Positions 1 to 12,659 of a DNA stretch of 64,000 nt are shown here, piece by piece. This stretch comes from Sipunculus nudus (Eukaryota > Annelida > Sipuncula > Golfingiida > Sipunculidae). Every line of letters starts with the position of its first letter. Position 1 is the stretch's first letter. The notes under the pieces are model-generated. The model made no database searches, was not told the DNA's origin, and saw only the letters and a list, made by a program, of their open reading frames with translations. The position numbers and the translations under genes are program-made. The DNA is taken from contig CM049321.1 in NCBI GenBank assembly GCA_026874595.1, forward strand, positions 48,959,297 through 49,023,296, read 5' to 3'.

Positions 1-292
1 TATATATATATACATATATATACATATACACATATGGAAGAGGTGGCTAATATATGCTTCCCTTTCTACAGTTCAAAACCAAAGAAATAGTATCAGATCT
101 TCTGTGTTCTTCTCCTTGTTCTCTCATTTAAAGCATCATCAAAAGAGGGCTTCTTAATGAGTTTATGGTCATGCAAACCTGACAAACCCTGGCTACTTCC
201 AATCCAGTCATTCCGTTCGACATACAGCGGTAAACTCTACAAAATGTTTTTCGCGCGGGTGCCTGAACAAAGGACCAGAGGTGAAATGTTAC

Positions 293-480
293 CTTTTCAC
301 CGTCAATCAAACTCTTATCACTGAGGCTGTGAAAAAAAGATATCTTCCTAAAGCTGATTAATGACTGTCACGATAGCATTTGACCTCTGCCAAATATATT
401 CATCCTTTCATTTGGCTATGCCACAAGGTAGCAATGGACACTTCACTAAACAATGCGGCGTTTAAACCCACTGAAAATTA
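293..480 (+). repeat. Direct repeat, copy 1 (partner 1542-1755)
   Basis: Both copies begin with CTTTTCACCGTCAATCAAAC or nearly so, continue through TATCACTGAGGCTG and GACCTCTGCCAAATATATTC, and end near GGCGTTTAAACCCA followed by AAATTAATTTAAAGA. The copies differ by scattered substitutions and small indels. They lie about 1.25 kb apart in the same orientation. They could be two insertions of one short family or a local duplication. Confidence 0.75.
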
Positions 481-1541
481 ATTTAAAGACTACTAGCGTC
501 GTTCTTAACTACCCGTGGCTCAATGTGGACAAGGATCACCATGCTCACATCAGAGCATTACACACAGTTAGATTACATACATACACTTTTATTTAAAGAA
601 ACATACACTTTTATAAAAAACAGGCGATTATATCAATGAAAGGGTAAACAGGTAATAGAGTAAACTAAATATATATTTAGATTTCATGAATTTAGTAATT
701 TTCGGGGAAAAGATTTATTTTCCCTTCCTAAATCACTGTTTTAATTATACGTTCATGTCCTTATTTTAGCCGTGAGTCTAATAACTTTTTAGGGATCAAG
801 AAAACTATTCCATGTGATAAACTAACCTTCTAAGGAGAAGTTCACCAATCCTGTATTAAAAACACTAAAATCCTTAGCACAGTTAATTGTGCCTGAGTTG
901 CATATATATTTTATGTATGAATATTTTTTTTATCAAAACTGGACACAAAGTATAGACACACAACTGACCTGTTTTTGTTGGAGACAAACATTCAGGCTCT
1001 TGTCTTTAGTTTGTGAATGATGTGTGCTTCTCAGTACTAGCTTCGTAAGAGGAATGTTTTGTTTCCAAGGTAGACAGAGAAGCACCCGACCGTAGCCAAC
1101 ACAAAGCAAAGTCCATTATTAAGTGTTATCAGTCTAGTTTATCATTAGAATAAGGAAACATAGGCAAGCTGAAAACCATATTCACTCTCACGTGCCACAG
1201 TAACTCGCCAATGGGACACATGAATTGTTCTAGCTCGTCTTTCACAAAGCAGTCAATCCAAAGAAGCGGTTTCTGTTTTTTTGTCTGAAGCAAACAGATG
1301 AAGAAATCCTTTTTAACATTCATCTTTTTAGGTATTTTATTTAGATAAATCCTGCCATAAGATAAAATGAAACACTAGAAAAGACAGGGAGTTTGAAACC
1401 ACTCAGGGTCCTGGGAAATAGTACTTGACTCGTTTGTGAACCATACTGCGTTCCGTGTGAACAAGTATGGACATATTTGCACGAAAGCTGTACTCACATA
1501 CAGACTTACATACATACTCCTTGCATAGATCACGTGAACTG

Positions 1542-1755
1542 TTTTTCACCGTCAATCAAACTCTTATCACTGAGGCTGCGTAAAGATATCTGGCTAAAGT
1601 TGATTAATGATTATTACGATAGCATTTGACCTCTGCCAAATATATTCATATTTTTATTGGGCTATGCCACATTTTGATCAATACTGTCTCAAGATAGTAA
1701 TAGGCAATTTACTAAAGAATACGGCGTTTAAACCCATTCAAAATTAATTTAAAGA
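1542..1755 (+). repeat. Direct repeat, copy 2 (partner 293-480)
   Basis: Second copy of the segment at 293-480. It shares the CACCGTCAATCAAACTCTTA start, the GACCTCTGCCAAATATATTC middle and the GGCGTTTAAACCCA end, with more substitutions and a small insertion before the end. Confidence 0.75.
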
Positions 1756-2080
1756 ATATTCCTGATTATTTTTTAGGTACTTGCTGTCACATTGACACAT
1801 CCCTGCGACTGGGATTTCACATTAAAAAGCAGACTTGGTGACTATTATTGTATAGTAATTATGAAAAAGCATGTGCATGTATTTGATATTGTATTATATA
1901 TAAATAATTTACACTTATGGTCAATGTGGTTCATATACATCACAAAGTGACACAACACTGACAACAAAATTATATTTTTATATTGGCACTTTCTTTATAC
2001 TTCAGGGCCGGATAACCACACTATTTAGTATTCTTACATGTCGTATATTCTAATTTCACATGTACAATCTAGAACAAATA

Positions 2081-2284
2081 TTACCTGATTTTCTTCGAGT
2101 TGATCAGTGCATATCCAGAAAAAAAATATAATCTAGAGACTAACCGGAGAGTGCATAACTCCTCCACAGGGTCCATAATTCCCAGGAACGCTGTATCATC
2201 CACCTGTGAAGCTAAAAATCTTCTCCCTGGTTCACACAAACGTGTATTGAGATATTTCGAGACAAGGGAAGACCACATAGACAA
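2081..2284 (-). other. Exon-like open frame on the minus strand, unidentified
   Basis: The minus strand is open for about 67 codons. Reading down the minus strand, the frame ends at AAAATCAG followed by GTAATA, a fair splice donor. The predicted peptide is not repetitive and contains LASQVDDTAFLGIMDPVEEL. I do not recognise a family, see no convincing acceptor upstream, and find no partner exon. It could be a lone coding exon, a pseudogene fragment or chance. Confidence 0.2.
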
Positions 2285-2739
2285 GCAGGGCGGCCAGGGA
2301 GTTCGCTCAAGATTTCATAAAATGTCAATTGATCAGTTCTGCATTTTTAGTCATATTGTCCATATCATTTTCATTTCAATCAAGTAAATATAGCTTTTAA
2401 ATGTTATCGAGAAAATAACAATAAAATGACCAAAGAAAAAAACCCAAAGGGTTTATATATATATAAATATATATTATATATCTTGTACGTACATTTACAT
2501 ATTTCCCATAAAAAATACTGGAAAGATATCATGGTTTGTAGCACATAATGTACTTGATCACACGCAATATAAAAAGTTACTATGAACAGGAGTTCAGGGA
2601 AAGATATTCATACATACTCTAAATCAAACGTCAAACTATTTTGACCGTTTATAATTAAAATGAACCGTTTTTTTTTATAAAAACATTAGCGATTGTTTTA
2701 ATATTATGTACAAGATCTTCATTATAATTAACAGTTTCA

Positions 2740-4260
2740 TTGGGGGGGGGGGGCAGCTGATGGTCGACAAAGGTGAGGGGTGGTTATTGCTATTTTAACT
2801 CGCCGCCTATTCATCGGGATGTTTATTAAGGTGTTTTATAAAAACGCTGATTGACAAGGATCGCTCTACTCAATGTTTTACTTAAGTATGTAGAACACCT
2901 GCATGGCAATAGATCTGCCGGATGGAACCTGGCGCAAACCCATCGGGCAATGGGGACATGGCGCGTAACATACACGCGCACATACGTGAATATATATGAG
3001 TAAAAAAGATATAAACTATCTATGTGTATGTCAGTACAATATGTTTGTTGGACGATAATGAATCATTAATATTGTATATGCACGACTTTTAATATGTGCT
3101 CTTTGTTTCTTCCCCTAGTCTGTGCACTGTTTCATAACACCGAGGAAATCTAGCTCCGAAGCATATCAAGGAAAGTTCATATAAAGTGCGGCATAGATAA
3201 CAAACGGGAACACATACTGGGAGGTTAGCCACCTCAGTTAACGGGTCTGTTGTTCACATGACAAAGTCCATGCATAAAACACAGTTAGAAGTGTATATTT
3301 AAGTATCTAAGCCTAACAGTTACATGAAAATGAATAAGTGTTTGAGCCTTACTCCATATATATATATTCATCCAGTTAAAGGGCGGAATGAATGCTATTC
3401 ACCTTTTTCCTAACTTCGGGCTTTCCCCTTGTGATTAGTCACTTGATATATCGTCTGTGTGATAAACTTTATGCAGGGTAAAACCTTGTGAAACTAAGTA
3501 GGCATCTGCTTTCGAAATGGTAATACGTAGATGGGACAAGTGCAGAAATTAGCATGCTCCCTCGACCATTCCCTAAAATATGAAAGTATTCATATTGCTA
3601 ATACGAGTTTAATAAAACTAATAATTACTTTGAGCTAAAAAGAAATAGATATATGAACCCTACATTCTAAGCGAGACAAAGTATCTGGATATTAGACGCC
3701 TTCAGTTTCGTGCACTCGACTTTCCGTGGCCATTGAAAACTGCGCCGATCGTAGGGTATTATTTCCTAAACAGGACATGAACATGACATGTTTCGCTTGG
3801 CCCAACAAGCATATGTCCCCGTCATTAAGTACAAAGAATGACAAGAGGGGACCAGATAAGGATCACCATGATAATATTTGACAGAATCCAGGTTAATAAA
3901 ACATCGGTGTTACCGAACACTCGGATTGACAACTTTGTCGCGACAAAACAACCATGAAGAAAAGATCAGGGAAATAAAATAATGAAATGTCATATTCATA
4001 AGACAGATATGGTAATGCATAACGTGAATAATTAGAGTAATAATATCATAAATAAAAATCACTCAAGTGGAGCAAAAACAAAGTGACGGTACCTATAAGA
4101 TGCACCTTTATATGTAGAAGTGAATATGAGTAAAACGTTTTGAGATATCGCGTCGTATAATAATCTAAGATTGAAAAGCAAAATATTGAAAGTCCAAAGT
4201 TGATTCAAGAGGGACCTAAACCTTATAACGTTAGTAGATCGATACATACACCACTGTGGT
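2740..4260 (+). repeat. Triplicated segment, copy A (exon missing)
   Basis: This stretch aligns in pieces with 8190-11620 (copy B) and 12660-13450 (copy C). Landmarks shared by A and B are the G-run followed by GTCGAC (2742/8210), AGATCTGCC then TGGCGCAAACC (2910/8370), and the TAGATAACAAACGGGA-like block (3190/8675). Landmarks shared by all three are the GTAATACG/GCAATACG block (3520/10867/13168) and a CAGGGTAT-like block (3755/11095/13380). Between about 3340 and 3360 the part that holds the 96-nt exon in B and C is absent. Confidence 0.65.
2742..2753 (+). repeat. Poly-G tract (12 G)
   Basis: An uninterrupted run of 12 G at the left edge of copy A. Copy B has a G-run at the matching place (about 8211-8219), so the tract predates the duplication. 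Confidence 0.9.
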
Positions 4261-5960
4261 CGGGTTCTTCCACAAGTCTTGGGTCACACATATTCAGACT
4301 GAATCCATTCACGACTGGTATACTTAGTATAAAGATTGTACAAGAGTAGAATAAGATCAATGAAACTACCAGTTTTAGAACTTGACTGAAAACTTGAGGT
4401 GACACATTTTGTCCACCAAATTTTCGGGACAAAATAGAAGTTATTACGTTCACAATAAATTCGAAAGATGATTGCCCATAATTCGGCTAATTTGAACTTG
4501 CAGATCGAGGTACAGATCACCATTTCTCTAACATTTTGCCAAAGAACATTGTGACCATGGCCAAAGCATGTGATGTGTCAATTTTAAAGAAATAATATGT
4601 TATGGATCTCACATGAATACTAAAATATGTAGGTTTCACGTAGCCTTATATAACATCGATGAAGAGACTGAAAACTGTGTCAAAACAAAATAATAAACAT
4701 ACCAGAATTCAGGAGACTAGAAATAAAAACAGAGCATTAAATCTGACATCTTTGCTGTGATATGGCATTGTTTATTAGGAACTGATAAAATATGTCATGA
4801 TGAATAAGTATAAGAGGTTTCAGGACACTAGATAAAACCATAGATGAAAAACTGACACCTTTGGCGTGTCCAAAAATAAAAATAAAATGCATGACAAATC
4901 AAAAATATAGGCGGAACCACCAGTCTTTGATAACTGATAAACCCAGTCAAGGTGAAACCATAGCAGAGACACTGACACCTTGCTGTAAATGGGCGGTCTT
5001 AAAATATTTAGTAACAATGCATGTAAAATAACAAAAATTCAAGTGGCGCCACCAGTCTTCCGGATCTCATCACGGTCATGGTCAATTAACATTATGTGGT
5101 TTTGGGACACTAGATGAAACTACAGGAGATAAACTGACCCATTGCTGTAATTTGAAAAGTAACAAAATTAGGGACAAAAGGCATGAAAAAAAAAACATTA
5201 AAACGGCAACATGATGTTAAAAAATGTAAAGGTCCTATTTTCGTTACAAAACAAAATAGAAAATAATATGCGTTTCATAAGTATACATGTCATAAGAATA
5301 CATATTTGAGGCTGCCTGGCAAAGACAAGCGAACGCCAGGGTATAAACGGCCACAGTTATGCAAAAGAATTGTTGTTACTATGGCAACGTTATACCAGAA
5401 AATCAACAAGACATGATTCACCTACAAATTCGGGTAGACCATATAGCAATTTAGCCAGCATGGACCCCCCCCCCCCCCCCCGCCCCTTTTGGCAGTGATT
5501 GAAAACATGGTCTCTAGTTAGCAATGGACCTCATCTAGCAGAATATGCTTGTTACTCAAGCAAAGTAATGGAAATAAAAAATAAATGTCATATATTTGAT
5601 ATAAAACAAAGTTAAAACAAGATATACGTGTCAAATGAAAGGTACTTGATGCAATCTGATCAGATACAATCAAAGCAAAAGGTACACTCAAAGTCATTCT
5701 CAATCTCCTTCATTGCTTTGACCAGGAAATGGCAGAAAATCAACATAGACATCCTGGACAAAATAGAGTTAGACCATATAGCCTTAAAGCCAGCAAGGGC
5801 TTCCTCCACGGAATTGGCAGTTGCTGGCCCAGAGGCTATATACACTATCCATATAATGGCTATGATGACCATGTCAGTGTTGTCATAGGAACTTCTATGA
5901 TTTCGCGTGAAGGTGACATTACATGAACCATATCTTCTTGGCCATGAACCACACACTATT
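4260..5960. repeat. Old interspersed repeat with about 145-bp internal repeats
   Basis: From about 4700 to 5200 a unit recurs around ACCACCAGTCTT, GGACACTAGAT and AACTGACACCT. The CCACCAGTCT motif is also the hallmark of the repeat units at 47.9-49.3 kb, so the two are related. A second duplicated piece, around GAAAATCAACA and TAGACCATATAGC, occurs at about 5395 and 5735. A run of 17 C sits at 5465-5481. Open frames on both strands at 5628-5956 fall inside this repeat and are not convincing genes. Confidence 0.5.
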
Positions 5961-6020
5961 AACCATAAATAGACACATCGATTGTACTATGATGTTGTTA
6001 GTAACAATGCAACTACATTT

Positions 6021-7838
6021 TTAGCTCAGCTGACTGTTAGTCGTCTGAGCTTTAGGGATCACCCTTTGTCCGGCGTCCGTCCGGTTGTCCGGCCGTCCGT
6101 CCTAGAAACTTTTAATTGTACATCCTGGGAGGTCCTGGGCAAATCTTTTTGGAAACCCGAAATTAGTTCATGGCGACATATTTTGTGACCTACGGGCCAA
6201 AAACATGATTTTGAGCACCAAGCCAGTCAGACGGGGCACAAATTGTATCCATTAGGCCAAGAAACCTCCAACCTAACATTTTAAAAGATCCTAGGCAAAT
6301 ATCCTTGGAAAACCGAAACTAGGTCACTGTGACCTATATTCTGCGATCTATAGGGAAAAGATGAGCACCCTGAATGTCACTTTCAGATGGGAACAAATCG
6401 TATCTGTGAGGCCTACAATCTCTTACACAATATCCTGGGAGTTTCTAGGCAAATCTACTCAGAAACCTGAAATTAGGTCACTGTGCCCTATATTTTGTGA
6501 CATATGGGCCAAAAACATAATTTTCAGCACCTTGACAGTCAAATCGGGCACAAATTGTATCCATTAGGCCTATAATCCCCCAACATGACATTTAGGGAGG
6601 TCCTAGGAAATGTTCATGGAAGCCTGAAATTAGGCCACTGCGACGTATATTCTGTGACCTATTGAAAAACGATATCGTAGGAATACCCTGAATGTCATAT
6701 GGCGACAAATTATATCTGTTAGGCCTAGAATCTTCTTGCAACAATTTCCTGGGAGGCTCCTGGCAAATCTCCTTGGAAACATGAAATTAGGTCATGGTGA
6801 CATTTATTTTGGGGCCTACGAAACAAAAACCTGATTTTGAGCACCCTGAATGTCAGATGGACACAAATCGCATGTGTTAGGCCTAGTGTCTTCTCAAGCA
6901 ATATCCTGGGAGGTCCTAGGCAAATCTCCTTGGAAACCTGAAACTAGGTCATGGTGGCCTACATTTTGTGACCTGCAGGCCGAAAACAGGATTTTTTAGC
7001 ATCCAGAAAGTCAGGCAGGGCACACATTGTATTTGTTAGGCCTAGAATCTTCTAATGTAACATTCTAAGACAAATATCTGTGGAAAACTGAAATTAGGTC
7101 ACTATGATCTATATTTTGCAACCTTTAGGAAAAGAAGTCATAAAAGCACCCAGACAGGCAGTCAGGGCACACATAGTATCCGTTAGGCCTAAAATCTTCT
7201 AATGTAACATTAGAGACGTCCCTGGCCAATGTCCTTGGAAAACTAGGTCACCATGACCTATATTTTACAAAATATAAAAAAAGATGTCATATAAACACCC
7301 AGACAGTCATACAGGGCACAAATTGTATCCATTCGGTCTAGAATCTTTGACATAAAATTCAGGGAGGTCTTAGTCATGTGTCCTTGGAAACATGAAATTA
7401 GGTCATGGTGACCTATATTGTGTGACCTATAGGCTGAAAAATGGTTTTGAGCACCCAGACAGACAAGGCACAAATTGTATCCATTAGCCCTAGACTCTTT
7501 TAAATGACATTCAGGGAAATCCTTGGCAATTCTTCTTGGAAACCTGAAATTGGAACATGGTGACCTATATTCTGCTAGCTATTGACCAGAAACATGATTT
7601 TGAGCACCCAGACGGACAGGGTACAAATTGTATCCATTTTCCTTGGATCCCTCTGTTGTGAAATCCAGGGGGGTCCAGGGCAGGTCTCCCATGAATCCTG
7701 AAATTTTTATTTTCTGTCCATTTTTTCAATACAGTAACTTTAGCCATATGCTATTCTCACAGACAACATACAACATTAATAAAAAAATGGGCACCCAGTC
7801 AAAATTAGCTGAGCGTCATGAACCATGGACCACTTGTT
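6021..7838 (+). mobile_element. Composite repeat element, copy 1, with about 155-bp internal array
   Basis: The left end is TTAGCTCAGCTGACTGTTAG followed by GATCACCCTTTGTCCGGCG and a TCCG-rich tract. The right end is ATTAGCTGAGCGTCATG then CCATGGACCACTTG. Between them a unit of about 155 bp recurs roughly ten times, each with CTTGGAAACCTGAAATTAGG, GACCTATATTTTG, AAAACATGATTTTGAGCACC and ATTGTATCCATTAGGCC in order. Both ends recur inverted at 47711-49603, which defines the element. No transposase frame is visible. The layout (short ends, internal tandem core) resembles the non-autonomous pearl-type elements of bivalves; I name that only as a likeness. Confidence 0.7.
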
Positions 7839-8190
7839 TTCAAAAATTAGTAGTCCACAATAACCATCACCATTACCTTATATGAACCAAATCTTGGTTG
7901 TCGTTGATTGGGGAGATTTAAAATACATATATTTACTAAATGTGATTACGTTTTATGGTTTTCAGTTCTAAATATATGGCTTTTCTGAAATTCTTGATTT
8001 TTTTATATACGTTGCTATGCAAACGACTCCAGCGTTTACACCTACAACCAAATTAAGTCGAAAACATAGCTGACCATCAATACCAATATAAAGATATAAA
8101 GGAAATTGGTGTCTAGTGGTGGGTGAGTGGGTGGGTGTATATTTTGGCCCGCGGTCTGTTTGTCACAATCAAGGTGTATGAATCAGTCAT
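7839..8190. other. Unassigned AT-rich spacer
   Basis: I see no gene, repeat end or splice-bounded frame here apart from a short GGGTGAGTGGGTGGGTG tract near 8120. Confidence 0.5.
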
Positions 8191-8458
8191 TTTGTAAATA
8201 GCCTTTTTTTGGGGGGGGGAGGTTTTGGTCGACACGGTGAAGTGTGGGAGCACGATTTTATTTCACGATTTTATTATAATTCGCTGCATATTTATTTGGA
8301 TCTTCATTAAAGGATTTTATTAATAAAACACTGCTGATTGGCCAAAATCACATCTGCATATCAACAGATCTGCCCATCCGTCGATCCCAGGCTGGCGCAA
8401 ACCAATCGGTCACTGGTCAGATCAACATGGTGCTTACGCATAAACAGATAAATATTTT

Positions 8459-8462
<4 letters not shown>

Positions 8463-8512
<50 letters not shown>
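8463..8512 (+). repeat. (TA)n-(TG)n microsatellite
   Basis: About 42 bp of pure TA followed by GTGTGTGT. Confidence 0.95.
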
Positions 8513-8941
8513 TTAAATTTGTGTGTTTGTTAAATATCAGTACAGGTTGTTTGGTGTTTGTAAGGACAATAAAGGATGATACATTTTACCTGGCATTTAA
8601 TATATGCTTTCCCCCTTTAGTCGATACGTAAAGACAGATACAAAGTTAGCTTATCAAAGGGTGTTCACTTAAACTGCCGGATAGATGACAAACAGGAGCA
8701 TGTGGTATATACATCGATCCTAATTGGGAAGTTAGTCACCTCGTGATAAGTTACCTGGTTTGTTGTCCACGTGACACATTCCATACATAAAAAATCTGAA
8801 GTACTCAAGTAGCGGAGCCGTTCAGGGACATGGCAGTGACTTAGTGTTTGACACTGAATCCACCCCCTTGCTTTGACTCTACGTTTAATGATTATGTAGA
8901 CTTCCTGATAACACATTTATTGAGCACTGTACTGTCTTCAG

Positions 8942-9037
8942 GTGCGTACTCAACAATCGACCGCGGATCATTAAGCTGGTAGCCTGACAGCTGCAATCTT
9001 TTACATGCTATAGGTTGACCCTCTCCAGCAAGAACAG
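8942..9037 (+). pseudogene. Decayed 96-nt exon (paralogue of 12728-12823)
   Basis: It is bounded by an acceptor (ACTGTCTTCAG) and a donor (GAACAG, then GTAAGTGG). It has exactly the same length as the exon at 12728-12823 and aligns to it without gaps, for example AAGCTGGTAGC and CTCCAGCAAGA. Read in the frame that is open in copy C, it has two stops, TAA at codon 11 and TAG at codon 24. The splice sites have survived while the frame has not, so it is a dead coding exon or a noncoding exon that never needed a frame. Confidence 0.6.
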
Positions 9038-9202
9038 GTAAGTGGTCATACATCATTATTTTTGAAAATTCATTCATTTACTCTTTGGCTTCGTATTCCC
9101 GAAGTAAAATTATCGCGATTTTCACATTTCCACTGTTTCGCTAGTATTCCATTTTCGCGATCTCACCTTACAATATATAACATAGAGGGTATCCATTATA
9201 CA

Positions 9203-9205
<3 letters not shown>

Positions 9206-9253
<48 letters not shown>
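9206..9253 (+). repeat. (TA)n microsatellite
   Basis: About 48 bp of TA repeats. Confidence 0.95.
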
Positions 9254-9256
<3 letters not shown>

Positions 9257-9365
9257 TTATTTGATAAGCGCTTAAAGTCTGAATAATTTTGGAAGGATAA
9301 CAAACCAAGTCCAACAAGCTGAAATTCTTCTGTTTTAGGTAGATAAAAGAAATTGTTTCATATTA

Positions 9366-10331
9366 CAGTAGAACGCCTGTATAACGGTCTCCATCGGGAC
9401 TAGAAGAAAGTGGCTTTAATACAGGAGTGGCCGTTATACAGGACTTGACCGGGATAGGGGGATTAAATGTAACATGGAACCAAGTTCAAATCTTTTTTAC
9501 GTTTATACACAGTATTAGTATAACTACTGTTATCAATAAAAAAATAAAATATTTCTGCTAGCTGTCGGCTGCTTTTCCCGTCACTCTTCATGATCAGATC
9601 TACCTTTTCTTTGAGAGCAAGTTCATGTCTTTTCTTGGTGATTGGCACAGAGTATGTGTAACATTTTATACACGTAACAAAATTTATTTTGCATTCATAA
9701 TTATTCATGTATTAGTAAATTTGCGATGTTTGCCGCACTGTTTTCGTTTGACGTACGTGTTAACAGGGATATTAAAGAAAGTTTAAAGATGCACAGTTAG
9801 CCCAACGTTTTTTTCTGATGACATAATCTTCGGGACCCGCTGGTTGTCATTCGTTATTTAAATGACAAACACTATGATTAAGATCCGGTTCGCATGACTG
9901 ATTCCAAAACATACACAAATGTTGGAACATATGCCTTACTATTGTGCATACTAATGAGGCTGAGTAGGGTAGTACGACGCTGGCTACGTTTCAAACAACT
10001 CAGTCCCGGTCGAGTGATTACCTTTATTGAGGCACTTATTAACAGTTATTAACAGATAGGAATCTGTGAGTGCGGACGCTTGTGTAATGATATTGAGGTC
10101 AGAAGTGGCCGCTGGTTTTGTTGAGCCCGTGTCACGGAGTCACTGCCCCTGACCGTAATTGAGGCGTTTCCCGTCCTGCGGGTCCGAGAGACCTGGCCGT
10201 AATACGGAATAGAGGAGTGACCATAATTGACAACAAAATGATTAGGAAATATAACGGTCGAAAATTCGGGACCGGAAAATCTAGACGTATTGACCGTTAT
10301 TGAGGCGTGACCGTTAGCAGGCGTTCTACTG
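9366..10331 (-). mobile_element. Tigger/pogo-type DNA transposon remnant
   Basis: The ends form imperfect terminal inverted repeats: CAGTAGAACGCCTGTATAAC on the left and its near complement, ending GGCGTTCTACTG, on the right. TA flanks each end, as expected of Tc1/mariner-superfamily insertions. CAGTAGA-type ends with GAC/CCG-rich subterminal repeats are typical of Tigger/pogo elements. On the minus strand (9463-9708) a short frame contains KKRHELALKEKVDLI then SRQLAEIF, which looks like the N-terminal Psq-type helix-turn-helix of Tigger transposases. The DDE catalytic region is missing, so the copy is non-autonomous. Confidence 0.75.
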
Positions 10332-11620
10332 TATTTATAATACAACTTTTGATTTATGACGCCAGATGCATAGAAAACAAACCTGTTTAAATGAAGACAA
10401 TATTGAGCATACCAGGGGGCGTCCTCTTCACAAAGGTTTCATTTTCGCGATGTTTTCCATTTTGCTAATATTACGAATTTAGACCCTAACGAACAAAAGG
10501 ACAACCACAGTATATTCATTAAATGTCTTTGTGCAAATCAATGCAAATTCTGTGTTGTGTGGATCACGGTGGATTCACACACACACATATATACATACCG
10601 GAGTGATAGGATCATATATTTTTATATCCATATATTGTTTCGTGAGGCCTTTGAGCTAGCATGTCTAATCTTGTTCACATAAAGGGCGGGATAGATAACA
10701 GGCATACGTGATATTTCCATTGTACCTTACTGTGTACTCTCTCCCTGTGATTAGTCACTTGATGTACGACACAGCATAAACGTATGAGTGGGCTTTATGA
10801 GTGAACATGACCCTCTACAAAGTAACATTAACACCATAATGAAAATGTTGTCATCTGTTTTGGGAATTGCAATACGTAGACCGCACTTGTGCAGAAAATA
10901 GCATACTCCTTCTACCACTGTTTGTTAAACAAAGTCAGAAAATATTCTTATTGTCTCAGTTTAATTAAACCTCTGATCCATTAATTGTGTTGCATATATA
11001 AAGCCTACATGTTAAGCGAGACATAGTACCTGGATATTGGACACCTTCAGGTTCGTAGACTCGGCGTCATGTGACCATACATAACTACCCCGATTCCAGG
11101 GTATCATTTCAAGCCTCTCGAAAAGGACATGTTTCGATCAACCCAACAGCTATATGACCAACGCCCTTTAGTATGATAAATCGCGAGAGAGAGAGAGAGA
11201 GAGCTAGTACGGATCATCATGGTAATATATGACAGGACCCGGATAAATTAAATATAGGTTATAACGAATACCGATAGTGACTGCTCTGTCGCGGCAAAAC
11301 AACCTTAGGGGAAAGGTCAAGTGTCATATTTATCAAATATAAACAAAATAAATTCAAAAGGAAGAGGCTAATAGTTTTTAAGATATGGAGATCTTATGAA
11401 ATGAAAAAAATCAGAATAAGTTAAACAGAAACCCAAACTATATTCAAATGTAACCAGAACTCAATCAGGCTAGAAGACCCATGAGGCACACCATCCATTA
11501 TAAGCAGAAGTAGGTATGAGTTAAACTAAATCTCAAACAGGAAAACAAATAATTAGAAGTCCAAAGTTGATCAAAGAGGGACCAAACGTTATAACATAAG
11601 GATATCGATACATACTTGTC

Positions 11621-11953
11621 ATTTCAATTAAAAGGTCAAAAATTATTCGGATAAGCTTAATCAATATTGAAAAAAATAAACGCCAGTCATAATTATTATC
11701 ATCTGATCAAGTTCGATGATTAGCGTACAGTGTCCAGATGCTGTCATGATAATTATCGGTCACCTACGCACGTGTACCTTTGGCAACTGACTTATTAAAA
11801 ATTTCTTGGATATACTGTGAATAAAATAGCATTTTAAATCCTGGCCTTTAAATGGTTTGGCAGATGTTATGTCAGTTTGCCTGTTTGTATGCCTGAGCAT
11901 ACAATATCTCCATACGATCCCAGATAGTTTTATGTGGATATGCCTGATTTGTA
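11621..11953. other. Unassigned spacer
   Basis: AT-rich DNA in which I see no repeat boundary or open frame of note. Confidence 0.5.
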
Positions 11954-12254
11954 GGGGTCGGTGGTGTAATGGTTAAGATTCAGAGCTCATGATCGAGAGG
12001 TCCTGAGTTCGAATCCAGGTCAGACCCTAATCGTGCCTTGATCTTTGGGCAAGGTCCTAACCGCAAGTGTGCCTCTGTCTACCCAGCAGTAGAAATGGGT
12101 ACCATTAAATACTGGGAAGATAACCTGCGATAGACTAGCGTCCCATTCAGTAGGAGTGGGAACTCCTAAGTCGCTCCACGCTAGAGAAACGGGGATATGC
12201 TCCGCCCTGATGAACCAGTAGGCTCGGATGTAAAAGTCCCAGACTTTTTTTTTC
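11954..12254 (+). mobile_element. tRNA-derived SINE
   Basis: The head (11954-12030) has tRNA-type promoter boxes: an A box around TGGTGTAATGGTTAAG and a B box GAGTTCGAATCC. The body follows with GCAAGTGTGCCTCTGTCTAC, a conserved-looking central block (ACTAGCGTCCCATTCAG then CTCCTAAGTCGCTCCACGCT) and a tail of T residues at 12245-12253. The central block resembles the shared core domains of metazoan SINE superfamilies such as the bivalve Meta-domain SINEs. That name is from memory and unconfirmed. It is not a working tRNA gene because the cloverleaf does not close. Confidence 0.75.
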
Positions 12255-12659
12255 TAAAATTGGTCAGCACATTGAATTTTGTAACGGTTCTTTATGCAAA
12301 TCTAGCCTGATTCTCATAAATCTGGCTTGTTCATCAGCACTTTGGCCAAATTTGGCGGGGGAATGTCTTATTCTAATTCTTTCCATTTGCGAATGCATTT
12401 AAAATCATGCAGAATTTCTAAGATTGGAATGCTTTGCAGTTAATTATTACAAGGTCTTAGTGTAGGTAAACATCTATACACTAACCCAATTTCAGATTTA
12501 CTTCACATGCAATGCCGACCACCCAGTATAGGTCTAAAGTGCAGTCAACTGAAACAAAAGGGTACACCGTTTTCTCTCTGTGTAGCTTTTGTTGTTAAAC
12601 GGACAGAATTATAATCTGATCTTTGTAATCTAAGGAAACGATATTTTGAGCTTGTCTTA

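Larger units (their letters stand above)
1..2080. other. AT-rich stretch, no gene seen
   Basis: This part opens with a degenerate TA/CA dinucleotide run (about 1-36). I see no splice-bounded open frame. It holds two copies of a segment of about 190-210 bp, listed separately. The rest looks like ordinary AT-rich intergenic or intronic DNA. Confidence 0.6.
8190..11620 (+). repeat. Triplicated segment, copy B
   Basis: Full-length copy of the segment also seen at 2740-4260 and 12660-13450. It contains two TA microsatellites, a decayed 96-nt exon (8942-9037) and an inserted Tigger/pogo remnant (9366-10331). The right part from 10675 matches copy A from about 3360. The last part (about 11500-11620, around AAGTCCAAAGTTGAT and CGATACATAC) matches copy A to about 4250. 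Confidence 0.65.

Noticed and set aside
5628-5956. Overlapping open frames of 86 and 98 codons on opposite strands
   Set aside because: They overlap in antisense within a repeat whose related piece lies at 5340-5480; no start context, splice sites or family likeness.
9062-9286. 74-codon open frame
   Set aside because: About a third of it is Tyr-Ile repeats from the TA microsatellite.
11954-12030. Functional tRNA gene
   Set aside because: A and B boxes are present but the acceptor stem does not pair and the sequence continues into a SINE body with a T tail.
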